From positions 620,001 to 684,000 of the forward strand of contig NZ_CP059693.1 of assembly GCF_028657945.1 (NCBI RefSeq): DNA of 64,000 nt, in the 5' to 3' direction. The notes beneath the pieces are model-generated. The model made no database searches. It worked only from the letters and a program-made list of their open reading frames with translations, and was not told the DNA's origin. The DNA is from Thalassomonas haliotis. GTDB taxonomy: Bacteria > Pseudomonadota > Gammaproteobacteria > Enterobacterales > Alteromonadaceae. Shown in pieces: positions 17,263 through 28,265 of this stretch (the first letter of the stretch is position 1; each line of letters begins with the position of its first letter). The position numbers and the translations under genes were made by a program.

Positions 17263-20200
17263 CTACTTTTGCGAATAATTCCCCTGAAGGCTCTTGGTCA
17301 GCATGGCACTTATCATGGCCCTTAATGCCGCCGGTTTTACCAGTTTTCGCATATAGCCAAAACCTGCTTCCCTGGCCTTTGTTGCCACGGTTTCATCTGT
17401 GGTGGCGGTGATAAGTATGCCGGGCAGTGGGTAACTGAGCCGGGCGGTTAACTCTGTCATCAGGTCGATGCCGTTTTCGCCGTTACCCAGTTGGTAGTCC
17501 ACCAGCATAATATCAATGTCGAATTCATGCTGGTTAAAAACCTGTTGTGCTTCCCGGTAGGAGCTGGCGGCGTAGATATTACATTGCCAGGCTTCGAGCA
17601 GTGCTACCATGCCGTTAAGCACATCGGGATCGTTGTCGACACAAAGCACATTTACGCCGGCGAAACCGGCTGCCGGGGCCGGTTTCGCCGTTATGATTTT
17701 TTGCCCGCCTTGTACCAGGGGCACCCGGATATAAAACTTACAGCCGGCGCCGGGTTTAGATGCCAGCCCCAGCTTGTGACCGAGCAGCTGGCTTAAACTG
17801 CGGGCAATATTCAAACCCAGGCCCAAGCCCTTGGCGCCGGCTGCTGAGCTGTGCTCCAGCTGGGTAAACTGCTCGAAAATTTCCTGATGTTTGTCTTCGC
17901 TAATGCCGGGGCCATTATCCAGTACCTGTATTTCTACCTGGTCGCCACGGCGGCGGCAGCCAATCAGTACTTTACCCGGACCGGCATAACGAAAAGCATT
18001 GCCTAAAAAATTCTGTAAAATGCGCCGCAGGAGTTTGGCATCGCTTTTTACCCAATAGCGGCTGTCGATACCGTGAAAATCAATGTGGTGGTCTTTTGAC
18101 AGCAAAGTGAATTCTTCGAACAGGTTTTGTAACAGATCTTTCAGGGCAAAATGTTCGATATTGGCCCGGATATTCCCTCCTTCGATACGGGCGATTTCGG
18201 TTAAATCCGATAACAGGTCATTGGCGACTTTTAACGCATGGTCGATATTTTTTACCTGCCTTTGCTGGCCGTTGTCCAGCTTGTCATCATGGGCCAGAGC
18301 CGAAGTGAATAAGCGGGCGGCTTCAAGCGGCTGCATCAGGTCATGGGAGCAGGCTTTAAGGTAGAGGCTTTTTTTCTGGTTCGCCAGTTCGGCTATCTGG
18401 TGGGCCTGTTCCAATGCGCTATTGGCTTCCGCCAGGTTTTTGGTGCGCTCCGATACCAGGCTTTCCAGATCGAGATTTTTTTCGGTGAGAATTTTCTCTG
18501 CCTGGCGGTAGGGGGTGATATCGGAAAATATCATCACAAAACCGCCGCCGGGTAAGGGGTTGCCCTGAATACGTATCACAGTGCCGTTGGCGGTTTCCCG
18601 CTCTGAGCTGTGGGAGCTGCCGACTTTAAGAAAGGCAATACGCCTGCTGACCAGATGCTCCCTGTCGCCGGGACCGCACAGGCCCCGGTCAACATTGTAG
18701 CGGATCAGTTTTTCCACCGGTGCGCCGATATAGGTCAAGTCTTCGGGATAATTAAACAGGTCGAGATAACGTTTATTCCAGGCCACCAGGTTCAGTTCAT
18801 TATCGATAATGGAAATACCTTCGCTGGCATTTTCTATCGCACTTTGCAGCAGGTTATGGCTGAACTCTTTACGCTCGCTTGAAGCCTGCTCCATCAAAAA
18901 CGCGATATCGTCGAGGGCAATATCCCTGCCTTCCAGTGCCGAGGAAATCACCAGGCGCGCCGAGCTTGACCCCATCACCCCGGCGAGCATATTTTCCGTT
19001 TGATGAATGAGGGCGTCGTTAAAGGCCGCCGTCGACATTTGCTTGCGATCATGTTGCGCCAGGAAATTGCTAAAGCTGGTTTGGGCTTTTTCCTTACCGA
19101 CAAAATGTGCAGTCAGGGCCTGTAATTCAGTGGTATCTATAATCCGGCTATGTTGGTGCCTGATTTCCCCCGGTTGTTGGTGCGGCAGGAAATGTCTGGC
19201 CTGCATCCGCTCCTGCACGTTTTGTCTGCTTAACTGGGAAAACCACAAAATCGCCAGTATATTGGCCCCCAGGCTGATCAGGGTAGCCGCCGTGTTTGCC
19301 GGTAGCCAGCTAGTCGTTACCGGTTGCGGATAAAGGCCAAATTCAGGCAAGAGGTTTAAGGTCAGCCAGAGAAGAAAACCTATGCTGATGCCGCTATAAA
19401 CTCCCACTAAGCTGGCTTTGCGCCAATAAAAAGCCACCACCAGGGCCGGTGCCAGTTGCGCCACCGCGCCGAAGGCGATTTGCCCCAAGGACGATAAGGT
19501 GTCCGGCGGGGCAATTAAAAAGACCCCGTAGCTTAAGCCGATCACTACGCCGACAAGCAACTTGCGTACGGTTAATAGTTTAACCCTGAAATCATGGAAG
19601 TTCTTATGCTCCTCGGGGGCGCGGCGAAAGAGTTTCGGGAAGACAATTTCATTACTGAGCATAGTGCTTAAGGCAATAGAAGAAATGATCACCATAGAGC
19701 TGGCCGCCGATACCGCGCCGATAAAGACCAGTAAGGTGAGCCAGGTTTGTCCCTTAACCGCAGGTAACAATAAGACATAGGCATCCGGGGAGACTTTATC
19801 TCCCAGCACCAGTTCTCCCGCCAGGCCAAGCGGTATGGCGAAAACGGCAAAAACCAGCAGATACAGGGGAAACAAACTTCTGCTCAGCCCTGTGTGTTTG
19901 TCGCTTTTTAGCTCTACCGCCATCACCTGAAACTGACGCGGCAAGCATAAAAACGCCGACATCACAATAATCAACAAGCCAAACATTGAGGTCAGGTTCG
20001 GTGCTTCCAGTTGTTGTTTCAGTTCGATATTTGCCCGGGACACTTGCCATAACTGGGCGGGGGAGTCATAGATGAAAAAGAGGGCAAACATACCGACAGC
20101 GAAAAAGGCCAGCAGTTTCACCAGGGATTCAAAGGCGATGGCCAGCATCACCCCGGGGTGGCGTTCGGTCACATCTATGGTGCGTACGCCAAAAATAATG

Positions 20201-20703
20201 GTAAACCCGGTAAGCAACAAGCTCAGCACCAGGCCGATTTGCCAGTCGGGCATGTCGGCATTATGGGAGAGCGACTGCAGCGAATAGACGATGGCTTTTA
20301 GCTGTAACGCCAGGTAGGGCAAGGTGCCTATCAGGGCAACGATAGTCACCAGTACCGCCAGCTTATGGGACTTGCCAAAGCGGGCGGCAAGCAAATCGGC
20401 AATCGAGGTCAGGTTGAGCTTTAAACTAACCCGGATCAGGCGTTGAATAAAGGACCAGGCAAAGGTGAATAATAAAATAGGCCCGAGATAAATCGGCAGG
20501 TAAGAAAGCAAATTTGAAGCCGCCTGGCCCGAGGTGCCGAGGAAACTCCATGAAGTGCAGTATACCCCCAGGGTCAGGGCATAAATCAGGGCGTGGCCGC
20601 CGGGAATTGTCTTATGGCGGTGGCGGTTACCCACAGAGGCAATATAAAAAAGCAAGCCGGTGTAGCTCAGGCTTAATAATACCAATTGCCAGTTTTCAAA
20701 CAT
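17263..20703 (-). CDS. crbS: CrbS-like hybrid sensor kinase: sodium/solute symporter fused to PAS, histidine kinase and receiver
   Basis: At 1146 residues it has the full CrbS layout. Residues 1-500 form about thirteen membrane helices of a sodium:solute symporter. A PAS domain lies around 620-735 (IDNELNLVAWNKRYLDLFNYP). A coiled coil precedes the histidine kinase with His787 in ACSHDLMQPLEAARLF, then an HATPase domain (LDNGPGISEDKH, GLGLGLNIARSL). The C-terminal receiver has Asp1069 in MLVDYQLGNGENG. CrbS homologues control acetyl-CoA synthetase and acetate use with a LuxR-type partner. This gene ends an operon with DUF4212, actP-like and a small membrane protein gene, while acs lies on the other strand nearby. 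Whether the symporter part transports or senses its substrate is unknown. AGGAA supports the ATG. Confidence 0.88.
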   Translation of the reverse strand: MFENWQLVLLSLSYTGLLFYIASVGNRHRHKTIPGGHALIYALTLGVYCTSWSFLGTSGQAASNLLSYLPIYLGPILLFTFAWSFIQRLIRVSLKLNLTSIADLLAARFGKSHKLAVLVTIVALIGTLPYLALQLKAIVYSLQSLSHNADMPDWQIGLVLSLLLTGFTIIFGVRTIDVTERHPGVMLAIAFESLVKLLAFFAVGMFALFFIYDSPAQLWQVSRANIELKQQLEAPNLTSMFGLLIIVMSAFLCLPRQFQVMAVELKSDKHTGLSRSLFPLYLLVFAVFAIPLGLAGELVLGDKVSPDAYVLLLPAVKGQTWLTLLVFIGAVSAASSMVIISSIALSTMLSNEIVFPKLFRRAPEEHKNFHDFRVKLLTVRKLLVGVVIGLSYGVFLIAPPDTLSSLGQIAFGAVAQLAPALVVAFYWRKASLVGVYSGISIGFLLWLTLNLLPEFGLYPQPVTTSWLPANTAATLISLGANILAILWFSQLSRQNVQERMQARHFLPHQQPGEIRHQHSRIIDTTELQALTAHFVGKEKAQTSFSNFLAQHDRKQMSTAAFNDALIHQTENMLAGVMGSSSARLVISSALEGRDIALDDIAFLMEQASSERKEFSHNLLQSAIENASEGISIIDNELNLVAWNKRYLDLFNYPEDLTYIGAPVEKLIRYNVDRGLCGPGDREHLVSRRIAFLKVGSSHSSERETANGTVIRIQGNPLPGGGFVMIFSDITPYRQAEKILTEKNLDLESLVSERTKNLAEANSALEQAHQIAELANQKKSLYLKACSHDLMQPLEAARLFTSALAHDDKLDNGQQRQVKNIDHALKVANDLLSDLTEIARIEGGNIRANIEHFALKDLLQNLFEEFTLLSKDHHIDFHGIDSRYWVKSDAKLLRRILQNFLGNAFRYAGPGKVLIGCRRRGDQVEIQVLDNGPGISEDKHQEIFEQFTQLEHSSAAGAKGLGLGLNIARSLSQLLGHKLGLASKPGAGCKFYIRVPLVQGGQKIITAKPAPAAGFAGVNVLCVDNDPDVLNGMVALLEAWQCNIYAASSYREAQQVFNQHEFDIDIMLVDYQLGNGENGIDLMTELTARLSYPLPGILITATTDETVATKAREAGFGYMRKLVKPAALRAMISAMLTKSLQGNYSQK

Positions 20704-20762
20704 CGAGCTTTTCCTGCTTGCTGTGACTTATGTTAAGGGATAGGGCATGCCGGTAAACCAGC

Positions 20763-21206
20763 TTATCGTGAAATGGTGGTGCTGACAAATTCGCTGATAT
20801 AACTGCCGCCTTTGATCTTGGCTACCAGGCGTAATTTCCGGGAATCTCCCGCTTGGGGGATGGACTCGCGCAGCCCGGTTTTTGCCTGCCAGTAATAGGG
20901 AGTATCTGCCATGGCCAGCTGATAAATTTGTTGGGAATTATCGTCGTTAACCAGCATCAGGACCACAGTATCTAAGGGGAAGGTGGCATTAATTTGGGTG
21001 ATGCCCTGGCGGTCGGATACGGAAATTAAAAACTCACCGGACTCAAGCACGCATTTATCTGCCAGTACGTCGCAGTTGTTTTGCTGCTTGAGGTAAAAAA
21101 CCTTGTCTTGAGCCGCCTGATGTTCGACATAATAATCTGAGGCGATATAACCTGCGATTAATAACAGCGGCGCGATCAAGATCGCAAGTTTTGTGTGTCT
21201 GTTCAT
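20763..21206 (-). CDS. Small membrane-anchored periplasmic protein of unknown function
   Basis: With the ATG at 21206 (preceded by TTGGAA) the product has 147 residues; an ATG six codons upstream has no ribosome site. One membrane helix (LAILIAPLLLIAGYIASDYY) is followed by a periplasmic domain with two Cys spaced in NNCDVLADKCVLESG, possibly a disulfide, and a beta-rich remainder (QIYQLAMADTPYYW). It sits in the operon between the symporter and the CrbS-like kinase, 59 bp before the latter. It may assist acetate transport or sensing; I recognise no family. Confidence 0.65.
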   Translation of the reverse strand: MNRHTKLAILIAPLLLIAGYIASDYYVEHQAAQDKVFYLKQQNNCDVLADKCVLESGEFLISVSDRQGITQINATFPLDTVVLMLVNDDNSQQIYQLAMADTPYYWQAKTGLRESIPQAGDSRKLRLVAKIKGGSYISEFVSTTISR

Positions 21207-21247
21207 GGTATTCCAAATTAACATTGTCGTTTAAAGCACGTCCTTGC

Positions 21248-21277
21248 GCACTAAGACTCCCAGAGGAGTCTTAGTGC
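21248..21277 (-). terminator. Strong intergenic hairpin between actP-like gene and small protein gene
   Basis: A perfect 13-bp inverted repeat (GCACTAAGACTCC / GGAGTCTTAGTGC) with a 4-nt loop, 14 bp beyond the symporter stop. No T tract follows on the minus strand, so it is more likely a processing, stability or partial-termination element separating symporter from kinase expression. Confidence 0.55.
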
Positions 21278-21290
21278 CGGTTGGGGAATC

Positions 21291-23030
21291 TTAATGGTTG
21301 TGGGCCGCGCCGGCGCCTGCCGGAATACGGAAGTTTTCAACCAACTGCTGGATTTCTGCCGGTGCAGGTCCCTTGGCCTTGAGCACGATAAAAGCTACGG
21401 CAAAGTTGACCAAAGCGCCGACCGCACCAAAGGCATTGGGTGAAATACCGAAGAACCAGTTAGGCTCCAGGGGACCTAAGAAGGAAGTGCCCTGGATAAA
21501 CATAATGCCCTTGTGCTGGAACACATACAGCATGGTAATGCCTATGCCGCTGCACATGCCCCACACGGCGGCGGTGCCACTCATTTTCTTGGAGAATATG
21601 CCCATCATTAATGCCGGGAAGATACTCGATGCCGCCAGGCCAAAGGCCAGGGCCACGGTACCTGCGGCGAACCCGGGCGGATTCAGCCCGAGATAACCGG
21701 CCACCATAATCGAGAGGGTCATCACCACCCGTCCCGCCAGTAACTCGTTTTGCTCCGATAAGTCCGGTGTTAATACCCCCTTCATCAAGTCATGGGAGAT
21801 GGAGGAAGATATGGCCAGCAGCAAACCTGCCGCCGTGGATAACGCCGCTGCCAGGCCGCCTGCCGCCACCAGGGCAATAACCCAGTTAGGCAAATTGGCA
21901 ATGGCGGGGTTGGCGAGTACCATGATGTCGCGGTCAACTTTGACCATTTCATTCTTCTCGGGATCTGCAACGTATTGTACCTTGCCGTCGTTGTTTTTAT
22001 CTTCAAACTTCAACAGGCCGGTTTTTTCCCAGTCTTTAAACCATTGCGGACGTTCGGCATAAACCATGTTCTGCCCCGCCGCAGGCTCTATGGTGTTCAT
22101 CAGATTTAAACGGGCCATAGCGCCAACGGCCGGGGCCACGGTATAAAGCAGGGCAATAAAGACCAGGGCATAACCGGCAGAAGAGCGTGCCGCCTTGACG
22201 CTGGGTACGGTAAAGAAGCGCATGATCACATGGGGCAGGCCTGCGGTGCCTATCATCAGCGACATGGTATAGGCAAACATGTTCAGGCTGTTGCCCATCG
22301 ACGAAGTGGTATATTCCTTAAAGCCGAGATCGGTCACCACCATATCCAGCTTATCCAGGAGATAGACGCCGCTGCCGTCGGCTAAGGTGCTACCCAGTCC
22401 CAGCTGTGGGATCGGGTTGCCGGTGAGCTGGAAGGAAATAAAGATCGCCGGTATGGTATAGGCAAAAATCAGTACGCAATATTGGGCTATCTGGGTATAG
22501 GTAATGCCTTTCATGCCGCCAAGCACCGCATACACCCAGACCACTGCCATACCTATGCCCAGACCTAAACCGTAGTCGACTTCTAAAAAACGGGAGAAGG
22601 CAACACCGACACCTTTCATCTGGCCGATGATATAGGTCAGCGAGGCAATAATTAAACAGATCACCGCGACGATACGGGCGGTTTTAGAATAATAGCGATC
22701 GGAGATAAATTCCGGCACGGTAAACTTGCCGTGTTTACGCATATAGGGGGCAAGCAGCATCGCCAGTAGCACATAGCCGCCGGTCCAGCCCATTAAAAAT
22801 ACTGAACCGCCGTAACCCAAAAAGGCGATCATACCCGCCATAGAGATAAAGGAGGCGGCACTCATCCAGTCGGCGCCTATGGCCATACCGTTTTGGATCG
22901 GGCTGACACCGCCACCGGCGACATAAAAGTCACTGGTGGAACCGGCTCTAGCCCACCAGGCAATGGCAAAATAAAGGCCGAAGGAGCCGAATACGGCAAT
23001 ATAGGTATAGAGTTTTAATTCATCCATCAT
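21291..23030 (-). CDS. Sodium/solute symporter, ActP-like acetate permease (VC_2705-type subfamily)
   Basis: A 579-residue sodium:solute symporter with about thirteen membrane helices. Family features include WWARAGSTSDFYVAGGG near the start, MAIGADWMSAASFISMAGMI, the GGMKGITYTQIAQY segment, and MIGTAGLPHVIMRFFTVPS, all usual in cation/acetate symporters. A soluble insertion (about 300-365, EDKNNDGKVQYVADPEKN) typical of the VC_2705-like subgroup is present. Its ATG overlaps the stop of the DUF4212 gene by four bases, indicating translational coupling. The DUF4212 protein is the usual small partner. With acs and the CrbS-like kinase around it, acetate or another short monocarboxylate is the likely substrate. 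Confidence 0.87.
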   Translation of the reverse strand: MMDELKLYTYIAVFGSFGLYFAIAWWARAGSTSDFYVAGGGVSPIQNGMAIGADWMSAASFISMAGMIAFLGYGGSVFLMGWTGGYVLLAMLLAPYMRKHGKFTVPEFISDRYYSKTARIVAVICLIIASLTYIIGQMKGVGVAFSRFLEVDYGLGLGIGMAVVWVYAVLGGMKGITYTQIAQYCVLIFAYTIPAIFISFQLTGNPIPQLGLGSTLADGSGVYLLDKLDMVVTDLGFKEYTTSSMGNSLNMFAYTMSLMIGTAGLPHVIMRFFTVPSVKAARSSAGYALVFIALLYTVAPAVGAMARLNLMNTIEPAAGQNMVYAERPQWFKDWEKTGLLKFEDKNNDGKVQYVADPEKNEMVKVDRDIMVLANPAIANLPNWVIALVAAGGLAAALSTAAGLLLAISSSISHDLMKGVLTPDLSEQNELLAGRVVMTLSIMVAGYLGLNPPGFAAGTVALAFGLAASSIFPALMMGIFSKKMSGTAAVWGMCSGIGITMLYVFQHKGIMFIQGTSFLGPLEPNWFFGISPNAFGAVGALVNFAVAFIVLKAKGPAPAEIQQLVENFRIPAGAGAAHNH

Positions 23031-23278
23031 TCTTCCCCAACACCGTGTTCTTTATCCAGTTTATTCATTCTTGATGAATACCAGAAAACCAGGGCGACAA
23101 AGGTATAGATGGAGCCTTGCTGGGCAAACCAGAAGCCGAGTTTATAGCCGCCTAAGCTAAAGTTATTTAACGGTTCAACCAAGAGCAGGCCAAAACCAAA
23201 AGAAACGATAAACCAGATGAGCAGGCATATCATGATTAAGCGCAGATTTTTCTGCCAATATGATTGGTTACTTCCCAC
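23027..23278 (-). CDS. DUF4212 small membrane subunit of the acetate symporter
   Basis: This 83-residue protein has two membrane helices (LIMICLLIWFIVSFGFGLLLV and FWFAQQGSIYTFVALVFWYS) and a charged C terminus (RMNKLDKEHGVGEE), the pattern of DUF4212 proteins found next to VC_2705-type symporters. The start codon is GTG, supported by AAGGAG eight bases upstream. Its stop overlaps the symporter start. It probably stabilises or modulates the symporter. Confidence 0.88.
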   Translation of the reverse strand: MGSNQSYWQKNLRLIMICLLIWFIVSFGFGLLLVEPLNNFSLGGYKLGFWFAQQGSIYTFVALVFWYSSRMNKLDKEHGVGEE

Positions 23279-23643
23279 AAGACTCTCCTTTTAACACAGA
23301 GCTATTCATTATTATTACCATGCCTGGAGCATGATTTTATTCGGGTTAAAATTATCGTTATTGCTTATCGGGCGCTTATTCTGCTCTTCATCAACAAGCG
23401 CAACTGCAATAAAAAGCGACTGCTTTGTTGGTAATAAACAATAATTGCCACATTTGCTTTCAGTTATATCAGTGATACCGATTAACTTGAACCTAAAGTT
23501 AGCAATCTTTCTTGCCCGGGGATATTAAACTTTAGTCTAGGTTGGGCAATTCCCTGTTGACCCTGCCTGGTGATAGCGGGTTAAATAACATATAAAATCA
23601 TAGCGCTAGATGATGACAAGCCGAATCAAATGGGGTGAAGTAC
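23279..23643. promoter_or_regulatory. Divergent promoter region, actP operon and DUF294 operon
   Basis: A 365-bp AT-rich region between divergent operons. It contains one 16-bp regulon-like palindrome (23525-23540) and a partial second copy, AACCTAAAGTTAG near 23490-23502. The ATG of the plus-strand gene is preceded by GGGGTGA. No gene fits in it. Confidence 0.6.
23525..23540. promoter_or_regulatory. Candidate regulon operator in the actP/DUF294 divergent region
   Basis: TTAAACTTTAGTCTAG; its complement CTAGACTAAAGTTTAA matches the prpE site at 13 of 16 and the acs site at 12 of 16 positions. It is 104 bp from the DUF294 start and 247 bp from the DUF4212 start, so either or both operons could be controlled. 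Confidence 0.5.
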
Positions 23644-25491
23644 ATGAATGCTGAACTGACCGAAATCCGTGATTTTATCAAGGCATCTCCTCCTTTTGAT
23701 AAATTGCCCGATGAGGCCGCGGATAAGCTTACGGAACATATCCATATCGGATACCTGAGAAAAGACAGCAGCTTACCTCCTAAAAATATCACGGAGCCCC
23801 GTTTATACATAGTGCGCAAAGGGGCGTTATCTTATTTGGATACAGAGCATGAATTATTAGGCAAGTTCGGCGAAGGCGATATTTGTACGGTTTTTTGCCT
23901 GCCGGACGACAAGGTTAACATTGCCGTAAAAACCGATGAAGATACCTTGTTATACAGCATCAACTGGCAGCAGGCCTTTGACTTGCTCCAGCCGTATCCT
24001 GAAGTTTTGGCGTATTTTAATACCTCAGCTGCCGAGCGCCTGCAGCACCAGGTCAGTAAAATTCATGAGCAAGCCGTAGTCAATGCCACCTTAATGAATA
24101 CCAGTATCGGCGATTTTTATCGTGCGCCTGCGGTTACCATCACCGCCGCGGCCTCGATTAGGGATGCTGCGCTGAAAATGAATGAATTTAACCTCTCGTC
24201 CTTGCTGGTGACCGAGCATAATGAAATGGCGGGCATAGTGACCGACAAAGATATCCGCCAGCGCTGTGTAGCCCAAGGCCTGGCCTATGATCAGCCGGTG
24301 AGTGATATTATGTCCCGGCAATTGATCTCGATAGCAGCCGACAACAATGCCTTTGATGCCCTGGTATTGATGACCAGCAAACAAATCCATCATCTGCCGG
24401 TCACCCGGGATGGTCAACTGGCAGGCATGATCACGGTAACGGATTTGCTCCAGCAGGAAGGGCAAAATGCCGTGCATATTACCGGCGCTATCCATAAAGC
24501 CGATACCATTAAAGCACTGGTGGAAATCAGCAAACTCGTGCCTAAGCTGCAGCAGCACATGGTTAAAACCGGCACCACAGCTGCCCATGTCGGTAAAAGC
24601 ATCAGCGCCATTACCGCCGCCTTTACCGTGCGCCTGATTGAAATGGCGGAAAAAATCTCCGGCCCGGCTCCGGTGCCTTATGTCTGGGTGGCAGCCGGCT
24701 CTCAGGCCAGGCGCGAGCAATGCTGCCACTCCGATCAGGACAATGCCCTGATCCTCTCGGATCAAGCCAAACCTGAGCATGACTACTGGTTTCATGACCT
24801 GGCCAGCTTTGTTTGCGATGGTCTGGCCGCCTGCGGTTATGCCTATTGTCCGGGTAATGTTATGGCGACCAATCCCAAATGGCGGCAAAGCCAGAAAGTA
24901 TGGCGGCAATATTTTGAAAACTGGGTCAACAAACCCGATCCCAAGGCGTTGCTGCATTGCAGTATCTTTTTTGATTTAGCGCCTGTTTACGGTGAAAGCT
25001 CGTTATTGACGGACTTGCGCCGGACTATGCTGGCACAAACCCGGGGCAATACGGTGTTTCTGGCCCACTTAACGAAAAATGCCCTCAACTTACGTCCGCC
25101 GCTGGGCTTTTTCCGGGATTTTGTTTTAGAGAAAAACGGCGACAATAAAAATACCCTGGATTTAAAGCATAAGGGGATAGCCCCGATTGTCGATCTTGCG
25201 CGGATTTATGCCCTGGCAGAAGGAGTCAGCGCCGTGAATACCCTTGAGCGTCTGCGCCAGGTAGGCGGCACTGCCTCGTTAACCCGGGCATCGGCGAAGA
25301 ACCTGATAGATGCGGTGGAATTTATGGGCATGCTGCGTATCGATCACCAGGTAAAACAGCTTCAGCAGGGCAAGGTAGCCGATAATTTTCTATCGCCGAA
25401 ACAAATCTCCAGGTTGGAGCGGGAGCACCTTAAAGATGCCTTTAAGGTGGTGAAATCCCTGCAGGATGTCCGGCAAAGTGTTTACGGCTAG
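23644..25491 (+). CDS. cNMP-binding / CBS / DUF294 putative nucleotidyltransferase
   Basis: A 615-residue modular regulator. Residues 1-140 resemble a cyclic-nucleotide-binding domain (LYIVRKGALSYLDTE, LGKFGEGDIC). A pair of CBS domains follows (about 150-285; LLVTEHNEMAGIVTDKDIRQ, HHLPVTRDGQLAGMITVTD), which usually bind adenine nucleotides. The next part has the DUF294 nucleotidyltransferase motif GSQARREQCCHSDQDNALI, followed by the DUF294 C-terminal domain. Its neighbours actP, an epsilon-like exonuclease and acs form a conserved gammaproteobacterial order, so it may read energy or nucleotide state during acetate use, or modify a protein. The enzyme reaction is not known to me. I use the ATG at 23644; a GTG three codons upstream is also open. 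Confidence 0.85.
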   Translation: MNAELTEIRDFIKASPPFDKLPDEAADKLTEHIHIGYLRKDSSLPPKNITEPRLYIVRKGALSYLDTEHELLGKFGEGDICTVFCLPDDKVNIAVKTDEDTLLYSINWQQAFDLLQPYPEVLAYFNTSAAERLQHQVSKIHEQAVVNATLMNTSIGDFYRAPAVTITAAASIRDAALKMNEFNLSSLLVTEHNEMAGIVTDKDIRQRCVAQGLAYDQPVSDIMSRQLISIAADNNAFDALVLMTSKQIHHLPVTRDGQLAGMITVTDLLQQEGQNAVHITGAIHKADTIKALVEISKLVPKLQQHMVKTGTTAAHVGKSISAITAAFTVRLIEMAEKISGPAPVPYVWVAAGSQARREQCCHSDQDNALILSDQAKPEHDYWFHDLASFVCDGLAACGYAYCPGNVMATNPKWRQSQKVWRQYFENWVNKPDPKALLHCSIFFDLAPVYGESSLLTDLRRTMLAQTRGNTVFLAHLTKNALNLRPPLGFFRDFVLEKNGDNKNTLDLKHKGIAPIVDLARIYALAEGVSAVNTLERLRQVGGTASLTRASAKNLIDAVEFMGMLRIDHQVKQLQQGKVADNFLSPKQISRLEREHLKDAFKVVKSLQDVRQSVYG

Positions 25492-25518
25492 TGTTAGCCT
25501 TGGTATTGGCACTTGGTG

Positions 25519-26229
25519 ATGGCGATGAAATTACTTGATAAATTACATCTTGCCCTGTCCGGTTACCAGGCCCACAGGAAGCGTTTGTTGGCCCGGGCGC
25601 CGGACGGGCCGTTAAAGGCGTTTTTATCTGTGCCGTTTCCCGATAAAAATACGCCTATCTCTGAAGTGCCGGTACTGGCGCTGGACTTTGAAACCACAGG
25701 TTTAGATGCCAAAAAAGATCAGTTGCTCAGTGCCGGTTTCGTGGCAATAGACCGGGGGGAAATTTGCCTTAAATCCCGTTATCACCAGATAGTGAAAACC
25801 CGGGGACAGCTTGATGAAGACAATGTTGTCATCCACCAAATAACCGATAGCGCCAAAGAGCAGGGGGCCGAATTGGCGCAAGTGGTGGAAGCGCTACTTG
25901 GCGCGCTGGCGGGCAAAGTGATGCTGGTGCATTTTGCCCGCATAGAAATGACTTTTTTGCGCCAGGCCTGCCTTGAGCTTTACGGCATGGCGCCGGTTTT
26001 CCCGGTGATCGATACCTTAGTGGTTGCCAAGCGCCGACTGGATAAGCGGGACTTGCCCTATGATGCGTCAGCTTTGCGTCTTGGCAGCTTAAGGCAAAGC
26101 CATCAGCTACCCGCGCATTTTGCCCACAATGCCTTAAACGATGCCCTGGCTACCGCTGAACTCCTGCTGGCAGAAGTCGCCTGTGCCCATCACGGCGAGC
26201 AACTCCCCCTTAAACATTATCTGTTATAA
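25519..26229 (+). CDS. 3'-5' exonuclease, DnaQ/epsilon-like (DEDDh)
   Basis: A 236-residue exonuclease with the DEDDh motifs: ExoI LALDFETTGLD with the metal-binding Asp and Glu, ExoII around HFARIEMTFLRQACLELY, and ExoIII HNALNDALATAELL with catalytic His and Asp. An N-terminal extension of about 50 residues precedes the fold. It belongs to the acetate-cluster exonucleases annotated as PolIII epsilon-like, not the main replicative subunit. It begins 27 bp after DUF294 on the same strand, so the two are cotranscribed. Start choice among the ATGs at 25519 and 25525 is unclear, since neither has a strong ribosome site. Confidence 0.83.
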   Translation: MAMKLLDKLHLALSGYQAHRKRLLARAPDGPLKAFLSVPFPDKNTPISEVPVLALDFETTGLDAKKDQLLSAGFVAIDRGEICLKSRYHQIVKTRGQLDEDNVVIHQITDSAKEQGAELAQVVEALLGALAGKVMLVHFARIEMTFLRQACLELYGMAPVFPVIDTLVVAKRRLDKRDLPYDASALRLGSLRQSHQLPAHFAHNALNDALATAELLLAEVACAHHGEQLPLKHYLL

Positions 26230-26259
26230 CCGCCATCATTTTCGCTTTTCATCAGGGTA

Positions 26260-26275
26260 TTAGACCAAGGTCTAA
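26260..26275. promoter_or_regulatory. Candidate acetate regulon operator upstream of acs
   Basis: TTAGACCAAGGTCTAA is a near-perfect palindrome (TTAGACC, two bases, GGTCTAA). A plausible -10 (TAGATT, 26299-26304) lies about 31 bp from its centre, the same geometry as at prpE. The acs ATG is 95 bp downstream. Confidence 0.6.
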
Positions 26276-26369
26276 TTTATTCTTTTGCCCTAACCCTCTA
26301 GATTCTATAGCAAGCACAAATAACCTTGCCTTGGATTCAAGGATAGATAACCCCTTTGGAGCAGATCTG

Positions 26370-28265
<1,896 letters not shown>

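Noticed and set aside
24091-24957. Long open frame of 288 codons on minus
   Set aside because: Fully opposite the DUF294 gene, whose domains are clear; the minus translation is low-information and rich in Gly, His and Ile as expected of a shadow.
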